Positions 26,579 through 35,866 of a stretch of 42,915 nucleotides of DNA are shown piece by piece. A program made the translations under genes and the position numbers. Position 1 is the first letter of the stretch. Each line of letters opens with the position of its first letter. Origin of the DNA: Chromatiales bacterium (GTDB taxonomy: Bacteria > Pseudomonadota > Gammaproteobacteria > Steroidobacterales > GCA-2729495); assembly GCA_002729875.1 (NCBI GenBank), contig PBZD01000111.1:1-42915 (forward strand), written 5' to 3'. The notes below the pieces were generated by a model. It was not told where the DNA came from and searched no databases. It saw nothing but the letters and a program-made list of their open reading frames with translations.

Positions 26579-29473
26579 ATGACAGGCATTGCCGGCAAGC
26601 AGAATTTGGTTCTTCCCGATAGCCTGGCCGGGCCGGTGGAGGACTGGCTGGTCCGTAATGCCGGCAATGCTGACGTTGCTGCGGTGTTGGCGGCTGATCC
26701 CGGTCTGCTGCCCGGATTGCGTAAGGTTCTGGCCTGCAGTCCATTTGTTGCGGATATCATCGAGCGTTGCCCCGAGGTATTTTGTGAGCTCGTCGAGTCG
26801 GGGCGGCTCGCGCGGCCGCTCAATACGCCTGAAGTGCGCGACTGGTTTGCTGCAACTGCGGATGGCGATCCGTCTGAAAAGGAATTTGAGAGCCGGCTGC
26901 GCTGGCTCAGGCACCGGGAATTGGTACGTATTGTCTGGCGAGACCTGTCTGCTCATGCATCAGTCACGGAAACTCTCGTCGAATTGTCGACTGTTGCTGA
27001 TGCGGCGATCCGTGCCAGCATTGATTGGGCACAGTCGGTGCTGGAAATGCGTTACGGCAAGCCACGTTGTGAGGACGGATCAATAGCCAATATTGTCGTG
27101 CTCGCAATGGGCAAGCTTGGCGGGCAGGAACTTAATTTTTCATCAGATGTCGATCTGATTTTTTGTTTCACTGAACATGGTGAGACTGACGGCCCGCTAT
27201 CAAAGAGTAACGAGGAGTTTTTTCAACTTCTGGCGCAACGGGTCATTAGTCTACTGAGTAAAAAGACACACGACGGTTTCGTCTACCGCGTTGACATTCG
27301 CCTGCGCCCGTTTGGCACCAGTGGCCCGGTTGCCGTCAGTTTGCCGGCGCTCGAGACTTATCTGGCCGAACACGGGCGTGACTGGGAGCGCTACGCTTAC
27401 GTTAAGGCCCGGATCGTAAATGACTGGAACGGCGCAGATGGCTTTTATGAGCAGATTTTACGTCCGTTTGTCTATCGACGATACCTGGATTTCGGTGTAT
27501 TCAGCTCATTGCGCGCTATGAAACTGATGATCGAAACTGAGGTGCAGGGTAAGGAGTTTCGCGATAACGTCAAGTTGGGCCGTGGCGGAATACGTGAAAT
27601 TGAATTTATTGTGCAGACATTGCAACTGGTGCGTGGCGGAACAATTCCGGATCTTCGTGAGCGGGGATTACTGGCGGCTCTGAAGAAGCTTGTTCGACCG
27701 GGATGTTTGACGGCGGAAGGATCTGCCGAACTGGATGAAGCTTACAGTTTTTTGCGCAGGTTCGAGAATCGGTTGCAGGCAATCAATGATCGGCAAACTC
27801 ATGATGTGCCGGTTGATGAGATCAATCGAGCACGTCTTTCCGTAGCCATGAATGTATCCGGATGGGATCAGTTGGCAGAGATTTTATCGAATTACCGGGA
27901 TGTTGTAGCAGGCCATTTCCGCAGTATTGTTCTGCACGCTGATGATGAGCCGGTGGATGATGATGGGAATAGTGCGATCGCCAAGGTTTTCGCGGCCCAT
28001 TCATCAGTTGTCGAGGCTGAGAGCGTAATGCGGGGTCTTGGGTACCGGGAACCGGCTGCCGCAGTGACACGTTTGCATGCATTTCGCGACAGCAACTTTT
28101 ATCTGCGTCTCGATGAGGTTGGGCGCCAGCGGCTGCTCATGATGATGCCGGCGGTGGTCAAAGCGGCTGCCCACCAATCCGATTCACTTACTGCCTTGAT
28201 CGGTGTTCTTACCATTATCGAGTCAATTGGCCGTCGCTCGGCTTATTTTTCGTTATTGAACGAGAATCCCGCCGCGCTCGAACGCCTCGTCAGCCTGTGT
28301 TCGATGAGCGGCATGCTGGTCATGCAGATTGCATCTCATCCGCTATTACTTGATGAACTTCTGGATCACAGAGTTTTCCAGGATTCACCAACGCGAGAAG
28401 ACCTGGCGGCTGATTTTTCGGGCCGCTTACCGGGCGATATGCTCGATGATCCGGAAGCCAGTCGGTTTGCACTGCGTAATTTTCAGCAGGCGGCAACATT
28501 CAGAGTAGCGGTTACGGATCTCAGTGGCGCGTTGTCGCTCATGCGGGTCAGTGATCGGTTGACCGATATTGCGGAGATTGTGCTCGCTGGCGCACTGGAG
28601 TTGGGGCGCCATGAACTGGTGCAAAGCTATGGTACGCCGCGTTGCACGGTTAATGGGCAGAGGCGTGATGCGCAATTTGTGATCATCGCCTACGGTAAAC
28701 TTGGGGGACTTGAGCTGGGTTATGGTTCGGATCTGGATATCATTTTTTTGCATGATTCGGATGGTACTGATCAGCATACTGATGCCGAAAAGCCGGTTGA
28801 TAATTCGATATTCTTTATGCGCCTTGCGCAGCGCATTATTCATATCCTGACCATGTCTACAACGAGCGGTCCATTATATGAAGTCGATACTCGTTTGCGG
28901 CCCAATGGCCGGTCGGGTTTTCTTGTAACAAGCCTGGCGGCTTTTCAGCGTTATCAGCGTACCGAAGCATGGACCTGGGAACAACAGGCCTTGCTCAGGG
29001 GCCGATCGGTGGCTGGTGATGTCCCCCTGATGACCGCATTTGAAGAACTGCGTCGTCAGGTACTGATTGAAAACGTGCGTCATGATTCGTTGCAAAGCGA
29101 TGTTATCGAGATGCGACAAAAAATGCGTGATGAATTGAATCGCGGGACTGATGAATTATTTGATCTGAAGCAGGATCTGGGTGGTGTGACCGATATAGAG
29201 TTTATTGTGCAATATCTGGTGCTTAAGGAGGCGTGTAACAAGCCCGAACTGACCGTCTGGTCAGATAACATTCGGCAGCTTGAGGCCCTGACTGCCGCAC
29301 AGATATTATCCGATTCCGATGCTGAACTATTATCCGCTGCCTATCGAGAATTCCGCGGCCATATGCACCGGCAGGCATTAGCCGGCAGATCCAACCTCGT
29401 GCCGCGTGATGAGGTTATGGAACTGGCCTGGAAGGTCAGGGATATCTGGAAGCAGGTTTTTTCCGGTGCCTGA
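26579..29473 (+). CDS. glnE: Bifunctional glutamine synthetase adenylyltransferase / adenylyl-removing enzyme
   Basis: The 964-residue enzyme adds AMP to and removes it from glutamine synthetase in response to PII, adjusting ammonium assimilation. Two nucleotidyltransferase domains are visible: the first with GKLGGQELNFSSDVDLIF near residue 178-195 and RLRPFG after it (adenylyl removal), the second with GKLGGLELGYGSDLDIIF near 705-722 and DTRLRPNGRSG (adenylylation). The length is family-typical. ATG 26579 has no strong ribosome site, but it fits. It is 63 bp ahead of the zinc-finger gene. Confidence 0.97.
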   Translation: MTGIAGKQNLVLPDSLAGPVEDWLVRNAGNADVAAVLAADPGLLPGLRKVLACSPFVADIIERCPEVFCELVESGRLARPLNTPEVRDWFAATADGDPSEKEFESRLRWLRHRELVRIVWRDLSAHASVTETLVELSTVADAAIRASIDWAQSVLEMRYGKPRCEDGSIANIVVLAMGKLGGQELNFSSDVDLIFCFTEHGETDGPLSKSNEEFFQLLAQRVISLLSKKTHDGFVYRVDIRLRPFGTSGPVAVSLPALETYLAEHGRDWERYAYVKARIVNDWNGADGFYEQILRPFVYRRYLDFGVFSSLRAMKLMIETEVQGKEFRDNVKLGRGGIREIEFIVQTLQLVRGGTIPDLRERGLLAALKKLVRPGCLTAEGSAELDEAYSFLRRFENRLQAINDRQTHDVPVDEINRARLSVAMNVSGWDQLAEILSNYRDVVAGHFRSIVLHADDEPVDDDGNSAIAKVFAAHSSVVEAESVMRGLGYREPAAAVTRLHAFRDSNFYLRLDEVGRQRLLMMMPAVVKAAAHQSDSLTALIGVLTIIESIGRRSAYFSLLNENPAALERLVSLCSMSGMLVMQIASHPLLLDELLDHRVFQDSPTREDLAADFSGRLPGDMLDDPEASRFALRNFQQAATFRVAVTDLSGALSLMRVSDRLTDIAEIVLAGALELGRHELVQSYGTPRCTVNGQRRDAQFVIIAYGKLGGLELGYGSDLDIIFLHDSDGTDQHTDAEKPVDNSIFFMRLAQRIIHILTMSTTSGPLYEVDTRLRPNGRSGFLVTSLAAFQRYQRTEAWTWEQQALLRGRSVAGDVPLMTAFEELRRQVLIENVRHDSLQSDVIEMRQKMRDELNRGTDELFDLKQDLGGVTDIEFIVQYLVLKEACNKPELTVWSDNIRQLEALTAAQILSDSDAELLSAAYREFRGHMHRQALAGRSNLVPRDEVMELAWKVRDIWKQVFSGA

Positions 29474-29537
29474 AGTGTGTGGTTGCTGCGCGGTTACAAT
29501 CAGCCATCTGCTGAATAATTACAGGAGTGAAATATAA

Positions 29538-29744
29538 ATGGACGGCGGTAGCGCAGGTGAACCAGGTCTGATTCAGCCGAATACAGAAAATAACTATGAG
29601 GTTTCCCACTCGGATCTGCCGCTGTCGTGCCCAATGCCTGGGATGTACTTGTGGAATTCGCACCCAAAGATATTTTTGGCAATCAATTCAAAGGGGCCGT
29701 CAAAATGCCCATATTGTGGCGCCCTGTATACACTTGCTGATTAA
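29538..29744 (+). CDS. CHCC-type zinc-finger domain protein (NDUFS6-like)
   Basis: The 68-residue protein shows the full zf-CHCC pattern: LSCPMPG, then a histidine in NSHPKIFL, then KCPYCGALY, giving Cys-His-Cys-Cys ligands. The fold matches the zinc-binding part of mitochondrial complex I subunit NDUFS6. Bacterial stand-alone versions are about 60-70 residues and of unknown role, often found after ilvE or glnE. AGGAG lies 10-12 bp upstream of ATG 29538. It ends 32 bp before the convergent GT9 gene. Confidence 0.85.
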   Translation: MDGGSAGEPGLIQPNTENNYEVSHSDLPLSCPMPGMYLWNSHPKIFLAINSKGPSKCPYCGALYTLAD

Positions 29745-29776
29745 TCTCGGATGAATCAGTGTGCCGCGGGTATCGG

Positions 29777-30853
29777 TTAGCAGTCGATTTGCGCTGCATT
29801 CAGGGCAAGATCAACCTTCTCGATAACATCCTCGACGAGAATCAGGTTCATTGCATTCGGATTGCGTACGCGCTGTCCCCAGCGCAGTTGTTCGACGGGC
29901 TTGCCGAACTCTTTTTCTATTGCTTCCGGATAACAATCGGCGACAAGTTGCTGGCTGAAATATGGGCCGGTTCTGTGCCGATTAGACGTTGCATACAGGC
30001 CTACCACCGGCGTTCCGACGGTTGTGGCCATATGCGCCGGGCCGGAATCAGGGCAGATTACAACATCTGCGCAATCTATTAGTGCCAGTAATTGTTTCAG
30101 GTTTGTTGCGCCAATCAGGTTTGTAACTGGTTTTTTCACCCCGGCCTCAATACTGATTCCGTATTCTTTGTCGAGTTCAGCGGAGCCGCCGGTCAGGATG
30201 ATTTGTGCAGCATACTTCTCAATAAGATAATTGCCGAGCTCAATATAGCGGTCAATATCCCAGTTACGAAAGTTACGAAATCGTTGGCTGCTGCATGGGC
30301 TGATGATGCAGGTTGGGCCGGATCCGCTGCAGAGACTCTGCGCGAATTGGCGGTCTGGTTGCGGAATCGGAAGATTCCAGCGTAAATTCTGTTGCGGAAT
30401 CTGCAGATGCTCGGTAAAAGAAAGCATGGCATTCAGCACATGCTGGCGTGGAGTAGCCGGAATCTGTTCATTTGTAAACAGCCATTGATAGTCACGGGCT
30501 CGGGCACGGTCGTAACCGATTACCCGATCGGCACGGATGAAACGAGTCAGAAGATTGGCTCGCAACGATGCATGCAGGTGCAGAATGACCGGAAAGTAAC
30601 GACCTTGGAGTTTGTCCCGGACCTCAAAATAGCTGCGCCAGCCAGCAGATTTGTCGAAAATGATAAACTCGACATCGCCGATATCTTTCATCAGCTCATA
30701 TTCGGCCTTGCCGATGATCCAGGTGATTTGCGTCTGCGGCCAGGCTGACTGAATTGACCGTATGACGGCAAGCGCATGGCAACAGTCGCCGATAGCCGAC
30801 AAACGGATCACACAGATCGATTCGGGCGGGGGTGTGGGTTTGGTTCGATTCAC
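29777..30853 (-). CDS. Glycosyltransferase family 9 (LPS heptosyltransferase-like)
   Basis: The 358-residue GT9 protein has the N-terminal VIRLSAIGDCCHALAVIRSI motif (14-33 region) and the C-terminal CPDSGPAHMATTVGTPVVGLY nucleotide-sugar site, both typical of heptosyltransferases that build the LPS inner core at the cytoplasmic face. No signal peptide is seen. WaaC, WaaF or WaaQ cannot be told apart from motifs. Its neighbours kdkA and an LpxL-type gene are also lipid A/core genes. It is divergent from kdkA with only 57 bp between starts. Confidence 0.9.
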   Translation of the reverse strand: MNRTKPTPPPESICVIRLSAIGDCCHALAVIRSIQSAWPQTQITWIIGKAEYELMKDIGDVEFIIFDKSAGWRSYFEVRDKLQGRYFPVILHLHASLRANLLTRFIRADRVIGYDRARARDYQWLFTNEQIPATPRQHVLNAMLSFTEHLQIPQQNLRWNLPIPQPDRQFAQSLCSGSGPTCIISPCSSQRFRNFRNWDIDRYIELGNYLIEKYAAQIILTGGSAELDKEYGISIEAGVKKPVTNLIGATNLKQLLALIDCADVVICPDSGPAHMATTVGTPVVGLYATSNRHRTGPYFSQQLVADCYPEAIEKEFGKPVEQLRWGQRVRNPNAMNLILVEDVIEKVDLALNAAQIDC

Positions 30854-30910
30854 GGCAGGTTGCTTGGTCAGGACAGGTGAAAATTATTCGCTAATATTGG
30901 TACGGGTTAT

Positions 30911-31633
30911 TTGACTAGACAAATTACAGAATGTGGTCAGAGCCTGATCGTATACGATGATGCTCTGATCAGCCATATAGATGCATCGTTATTCGATCCG
31001 GCGCGCTGGTCAGGAGCGGTCTCTGCAGATGGCCTCGGCAGTGGCCGCGGTAAGGTGTTGTTTATTGAGCATCAGGATCAGCAGTGGGTATTGCGTCATT
31101 ATTGTCGTGGTGGTCTGGCGCGATGGTTATCGTTTGACAAGTTTTTATGGACTGGTTTGCGCCGTGCGCGTCCATTCGCCGAGTGGTCGTTACTTGAGGA
31201 CATGTATCGTTCAGCGCTACCGGTCCCCCAACCTGTCGCGGCCCGAGTTGTGCGACTCGGCGCAGTCTATGCCGCAGACCTTATTACCGTTCGCATTCCC
31301 GATGTCACAACACTGTCGGAGCGCTTGTCCAGGGCGCCGCTGACAGCCGAGACCTGGCGGTCGGTCGGCCATACCATTGCCCGCTTTCATGCGGCCGGTA
31401 TATATCACGCGGATCTGAATGCGCATAACATCCAGATCGATTCACAAAACAGGCTGTACCTGCTTGATTTTGATCGCGGCCGGGTCAAGGCTGTGTCCGG
31501 TGTCTGGATGCGGCGCAACCTGGATCGTCTGCATAGATCCTTGACCAAGTTGTTTTCTGAGGCAGCTATTCGGTTTAGCGATGCTGACTGGGCTAACCTG
31601 CTCGATGGCTATAAAACCACTGGTCATCGATGA
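30911..31633 (+). CDS. kdkA: 3-deoxy-D-manno-octulosonic acid kinase
   Basis: The 240-residue protein is a RIO/Kdo-kinase-like enzyme that phosphorylates Kdo of the LPS inner core. VLRHYCRGGLARWLS (nucleotide lid and lysine region), HADLNAHNI (catalytic loop) and LLDFDRGR (metal-binding DFD) are visible in order. The start appears to be TTG 30911, since a stop lies in frame at 30878 and no ATG or GTG lies nearby at the right place. Some systems add a single Kdo plus phosphate, which requires KdkA; that would predict a one-Kdo LPS here. Confidence 0.9.
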   Translation: MTRQITECGQSLIVYDDALISHIDASLFDPARWSGAVSADGLGSGRGKVLFIEHQDQQWVLRHYCRGGLARWLSFDKFLWTGLRRARPFAEWSLLEDMYRSALPVPQPVAARVVRLGAVYAADLITVRIPDVTTLSERLSRAPLTAETWRSVGHTIARFHAAGIYHADLNAHNIQIDSQNRLYLLDFDRGRVKAVSGVWMRRNLDRLHRSLTKLFSEAAIRFSDADWANLLDGYKTTGHR

Positions 31634-31643
31634 ATTTCCCGGA

Positions 31644-32624
31644 CTAAATATCCTGATATGGATCCGGCCATGGCTCCGGTCGGTTCTTGAAGCGCCGGTG
31701 TACCCAGTAATATTGTTCGGGAACCTTGCGAGCCCATTCGGCTATCATTGTATTGACGCGTTCGGCATCTGCAGCCGGATCATTGCTGGGAAAGTTTTCC
31801 AGCGCGGGCAGAAAGACACCTTCGTAACCGCTGCCGTCGGCAAGTCGGTACTGATAAAAAGGCACAACAGATGCCTTGCTCATCCGGGCGATACCGGTGA
31901 GTGACGGATTGGTCATGGCCGGCTCACTGAAGAAGGGAACCAGCTCAGCATTATCACGGTGGTAGCTTTGGTCGGACGCATACCAGACTGATGTGCCTTT
32001 TCGCAACAGCCGTATCATCTGGCGTATGCCGTTTTTAGAAATGAGTGGAGCAACAGACTTTGCCCGGGCACGACGTAATAATTGATTGACCAGCGGATTT
32101 TTCAGTGGGCGGTACATGGCGGCCACACATGGCAGGTTTTCCCCAACGATGCGCCCGACCAGTTCCAGAGCGGGAAAATGACCGGACAGAATCACTACCC
32201 CTTGCCCCTTGCTGAGCGGTGTCTTGACGTGGTCTATGCCTTTGAGTGTTACGAGCTTCTCGATTTGGGTCAAATCAGCCCACAATGCAAGACCGATTTC
32301 AAATACTGAGAAACCAAGTGATGCGCCATGGGCGTGGACGAGTGCGCGTAACGCAGGTTCGTCGAGTTCGGGGAAGCAGATTCGCAGGTTGATCTCGGCA
32401 ATTCGGCGACGTTTTGGCGCGACTACAAATAATACTCGACCGAGCAAAGCGCCCAGAAACCGCTGGGCGCGAAAGGGCAGCATAATGGCCAGGCGCAGAA
32501 TGCCTATACCGATCCACAATAACCAATAACGTGGCTGCCAGAATCGGTACAGCGGTATGTAACCCGGTTCGTTGCTTTCAGGCGTATATTTTGTATTGGC
32601 ATCGTAAGTTGAATTCATGGTCAT
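31644..32624 (-). CDS. lpxL: Lipid A biosynthesis acyltransferase (LpxL/LpxM family)
   Basis: The 326-residue inner-membrane acyltransferase has one N-terminal membrane helix (about 33-50), the HX4E catalytic motif in GHFPALE and the conserved SDQSYH stretch. It adds a secondary acyl chain to Kdo-lipid A. Family placement is firm; whether it adds laurate, myristate or another chain is not readable, so the symbol is provisional. It converges on kdkA with 10 bp between stops. The start may be M1 or M3. Confidence 0.88.
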   Translation of the reverse strand: MTMNSTYDANTKYTPESNEPGYIPLYRFWQPRYWLLWIGIGILRLAIMLPFRAQRFLGALLGRVLFVVAPKRRRIAEINLRICFPELDEPALRALVHAHGASLGFSVFEIGLALWADLTQIEKLVTLKGIDHVKTPLSKGQGVVILSGHFPALELVGRIVGENLPCVAAMYRPLKNPLVNQLLRRARAKSVAPLISKNGIRQMIRLLRKGTSVWYASDQSYHRDNAELVPFFSEPAMTNPSLTGIARMSKASVVPFYQYRLADGSGYEGVFLPALENFPSNDPAADAERVNTMIAEWARKVPEQYYWVHRRFKNRPEPWPDPYQDI

Positions 32625-33182
32625 GCAACCTGATTCCGATGTCAGGCCGGTAAATCCGGAAAGTTCAGATTATATGGATATTACTTCTTCTGGTGACCAA
32701 CGTCGCAGTGTGAATGTAATCTGGTTCTTTACCGGTGGCTTAAATTACCGCAAAGGAAACTGAGGATTGGCTGCAGGAAAGGTTTTCGGCAGTGATTCTT
32801 TCCCCGGGGCCGACGCTTTATTGGCGGCTGGGAGTCGCTTTTGTACGTATAGTGCCGGCTTTCAGGCCTGCATACCTGTGGATAATTGACTTGATTCACG
32901 ACGTCAAGGACGGTTAACTTTAATACCGGAAAGTATCCGGAAGATTCAGAAAAATATGAGAATTTCATGTTTGGCAGTAGCAGGTAATTGTTTACCAAAA
33001 GGATTTGCTTCACTCTTGCCGATTAGGGTCCGTGAATCACACCAGCAAACCATGATCGGCTTGTTAATTGTGTCAAGCAAATCCGTTTCTCACAGATGGT
33101 GGTGGCCTTATGCTGTTACTGAAGCGGTAGTCTCGGCGTAGCAGGCCGTGCTGAATATTGATTTAAAAGGATTCTGAAACTG
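32625..33182. other. 558-bp gap between lpxL and the LysM transglycosylase gene
   Basis: No supported gene. A 46-codon plus-strand frame (32623-32763) begins inside the lpxL start codon and resembles nothing I know. Two similar stretches occur, CCGGAAAGTTCAG (near 32657) and CCGGAAGATTCAG (near 32937). AAAAGGA near 33167 serves the downstream start, at a long spacing. No tRNA, terminator with a clear T run, or insertion sequence is seen. Confidence 0.35.
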
Positions 33183-35315
33183 ATGCTGTTGAAACACCTG
33201 GTTCCCGGACTGGTTGCCCTGTTTATGGCGTTACCCTCAAACGCTGTAAATTTTCCACGGCCAGACGGTCTGGAACCGGATATTCATTTCTGGATGCAGA
33301 TTTTTACCGAGGTTCCGTCGCAGCAGATATTGGTTCATGACAATCGGCGCCTCGATATCATATACGCTCGCCTTGATTTACCGAACAAAGGTAATGTTCG
33401 TTCAAAACGGAATTTTCGAAAAAAAGTTCAGCAGCAATATAAGAGCATTCTCAAAACATTGGCTCGCGGCAAACGTGAGGGGTTAACGTCAGAGGAAGCG
33501 CAGGTGCTTGCGTTATGGCCGGAGGATGTTGATAACTCTGAATTGCGTGCAGCAGCTGACAGGGTTCGAGTTCAGCAGGGCCTGGCTGACGGATTCCGCG
33601 ATGGGCTGGTTCGCGCAGCACGTTGGGAGGAGTACATTCTCGATAGCCTGCGCGCGGCAGGGGTGCCGGCTGAACTTGCCGCATTACCTCATATTGAATC
33701 TTCGTATAATCCCAATGCTCGCTCACATGTTGGCGCGGCCGGATTGTGGCAGTTTACGCGCCCAACCGGGCGCCGCTTCATGCAGATTGATCACGTCGTT
33801 GATGAGCGTCGCGACCCCTATAAGTCCAGTAAAGCTGCCGCAGCCCTGTTGCAATACAACTATTCGATACTGAAATCGTGGCCGCTTGCAATTACGGCCT
33901 ACAATCACGGTGTTTCCGGTATGCGCCGGGCCGTACGGGTTACCGGAACGGATGACATCGAGATAATTGTGCGACATTACAAGGGGCGTTCATTTGGTTT
34001 CGCGTCACGCAATTTCTATGTGGCTTTTCTTGCGGCTCAGGATGTCGTCAGAAACTCGCAGGTATATTTTGGCCAGATCGTCAAGGATCAGCCGGATGAT
34101 ACGGTCACTGTCATATTATCCGACTACATGAGTGCAGCATCACTTGGTGATGCGTTTGGAATTTCGCGCCGGACATTACAGAAAAATAATCCAGCCTTAC
34201 TGGACTCGGTATGGACCGGTCTGAAATATGTGCCAAAGGGCTTTGAGTTGCGCCTGCCAAGCGGAGAACTCAGCGCCTCAGCCGAAAAGTTAATGGCCGC
34301 GATCCCCCTGGAACAACGTTTTCGACACCAGACCCCGGATCTTGAGCACAAGGTTCGCTGGGGTGACAGCCTCTCCTCGATTGCCGTTCGTTATAAAACA
34401 ACCGTTGCGAACCTGATGGCAGTTAACAATTTAAAAAGCCGACACCAGATTCGCGCCGGGCAGACCCTGAACCTGCCTTATAAGGGTAAGGGGATTCAGA
34501 CAGTAATTGCATCCGGTACAACAACCTACACTGTTCAGTCTGGCGATACATTGGGCCAAATTTCCCGGCGCTCCGGAGTTCCTGTGCGCGCGCTGCTGGC
34601 ACGTAACGGGCTGGCTGACAGAAATCAAATCCATGCCGGACAAAAACTGTTTCTTAACGTTGCAGATACGACCGGGAAGGGAGTGCCACCATCCTCTGAA
34701 TCACCAGCCATTGCGAAATTGCCGGCAGCACAGCAGCAGCCGGATTTGATCACTGGCGAAGTATTGGCAGAGAAGACTGTAAGTGATGAGGCGACAATTG
34801 TGAGTGTTGACGTGCCCGCGGAATCGGAACCTGACACGGCAATGAAGGCTGATCCGAGTGACTATTTTGTGACGGCTGACGGTACGATTGAAATCCAGGC
34901 CGAAGAAACACTTGGGCATTATGCAAGCTGGTTAAATGTTCGCACTCAAAAGCTGCGTGATCTCAACAATTATGCATTCCGTAAACCGGTAGTGATTGGT
35001 CGCCGTTTGCGGCTGGATTTTACTCGGGTCACGGCAGAGCAGTTCAAGGCAAAGCGCATCGCTTATCATCGGGAGTTGCAGGAAACATTTTTCACCCGTT
35101 ACCGGATTGCTGATACAAAAGTACATGAGTTTCGTCGGGGTGATTCTTTTTTTGTACTTAGCTTGCGTCGTTATAAGGTGCCGGTCTGGTTGCTGCGGCA
35201 ATATAATCCCGAACTTAATCCTGACCGTATCAAGCCGGGCACACAGATCATAATTCCACAGATTGAGCGGGTTGACGGGGAAGTGGGTATACAGGACACA
35301 GTGGCTGATGCGTGA
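33183..35315 (+). CDS. mltD: Membrane-bound lytic murein transglycosylase D-like, with four LysM repeats
   Basis: The 710-residue secreted protein has a signal peptide (1-21, no lipobox), then an SLT-type lysozyme-like domain with the catalytic glutamate in LPHIESSYNP (near 168-177), GAAGLWQF, and AYNHG. Two clear LysM repeats follow (HKVRWGDSLSSIA near 396 and TYTVQSGDTLGQIS near 446) and two divergent ones in the C-terminal third. E. coli MltD has two LysM and about 450 residues, so this version is longer. It cleaves peptidoglycan glycan strands. The L,D-transpeptidase gene overlaps its end by 8 bp. Confidence 0.9.
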   Translation: MLLKHLVPGLVALFMALPSNAVNFPRPDGLEPDIHFWMQIFTEVPSQQILVHDNRRLDIIYARLDLPNKGNVRSKRNFRKKVQQQYKSILKTLARGKREGLTSEEAQVLALWPEDVDNSELRAAADRVRVQQGLADGFRDGLVRAARWEEYILDSLRAAGVPAELAALPHIESSYNPNARSHVGAAGLWQFTRPTGRRFMQIDHVVDERRDPYKSSKAAAALLQYNYSILKSWPLAITAYNHGVSGMRRAVRVTGTDDIEIIVRHYKGRSFGFASRNFYVAFLAAQDVVRNSQVYFGQIVKDQPDDTVTVILSDYMSAASLGDAFGISRRTLQKNNPALLDSVWTGLKYVPKGFELRLPSGELSASAEKLMAAIPLEQRFRHQTPDLEHKVRWGDSLSSIAVRYKTTVANLMAVNNLKSRHQIRAGQTLNLPYKGKGIQTVIASGTTTYTVQSGDTLGQISRRSGVPVRALLARNGLADRNQIHAGQKLFLNVADTTGKGVPPSSESPAIAKLPAAQQQPDLITGEVLAEKTVSDEATIVSVDVPAESEPDTAMKADPSDYFVTADGTIEIQAEETLGHYASWLNVRTQKLRDLNNYAFRKPVVIGRRLRLDFTRVTAEQFKAKRIAYHRELQETFFTRYRIADTKVHEFRRGDSFFVLSLRRYKVPVWLLRQYNPELNPDRIKPGTQIIIPQIERVDGEVGIQDTVADA

Positions 35316-35820
35316 ACCGACATCTTTTAAAAAGTTAAGTAAATTCATAGTATTAGCTTGCCTTATCTGCATGCCTTGTGCTGCCAGTGAGTTTGAAATG
35401 GCCGATCGGGTAGTAATTAAAAAGGCCGATAGAAAATTGTTCTTGATGAAAAATGGCAGCGTTTTGCGGTCGATGGATGTCGCACTTGGGTTATTGCCGA
35501 AAGGCGATAAAAAAGAAGAAGGTGATTTTCATACCCCCGAAGGCTCTTATAATTTGATCAAAAGAAACCCTGACAGCAGGTTCTTTCTTTCAATACAAAT
35601 TTCCTATCCGAATGATGCGGATATTCGTGAGGCGCGCGCTCTCGGTGTTGATCCTGGCGGCCAGATCATGATTCATGGGCAACCAAATAGGCCAAAACAC
35701 AGTGTGGCTTACTATCAACAGACTGATTGGACAGATGGTTGTATAGCAGTTTCTAATGCCGATATGGTCGATATTTGGCTGATGACATCCGCAGATACGT
35801 CTGTACTGATTACACCCTGA
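35308..35820 (+). CDS. L,D-transpeptidase (YkuD domain)
   Basis: The 170-residue secreted protein has a signal peptide (about 1-27, ending CAAS), then a YkuD catalytic domain with IMIHGQPN and DWTDGCIAVSN, giving the histidine and the nucleophilic cysteine. The arginine usual after GCI is absent, as in the ErfK/YafK-like branch. Such enzymes make 3-3 crosslinks or attach proteins to peptidoglycan. The start is ATG 35308, overlapping the mltD stop, rather than 35263, because the signal peptide then begins properly. Overlap with a lytic transglycosylase suggests joint wall remodelling. Confidence 0.87.
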   Translation: MREPTSFKKLSKFIVLACLICMPCAASEFEMADRVVIKKADRKLFLMKNGSVLRSMDVALGLLPKGDKKEEGDFHTPEGSYNLIKRNPDSRFFLSIQISYPNDADIREARALGVDPGGQIMIHGQPNRPKHSVAYYQQTDWTDGCIAVSNADMVDIWLMTSADTSVLITP

Positions 35821-35866
35821 TTGGGAGATAAGCAGGCGTCGCTCTTTTCTTGCGCTTGAAAAATAC

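Noticed and set aside
32729..33013. Minus-strand frame of 94 codons in the gap before mltD
   Set aside because: Composition is not protein-like, no ribosome site and no recognisable motif.
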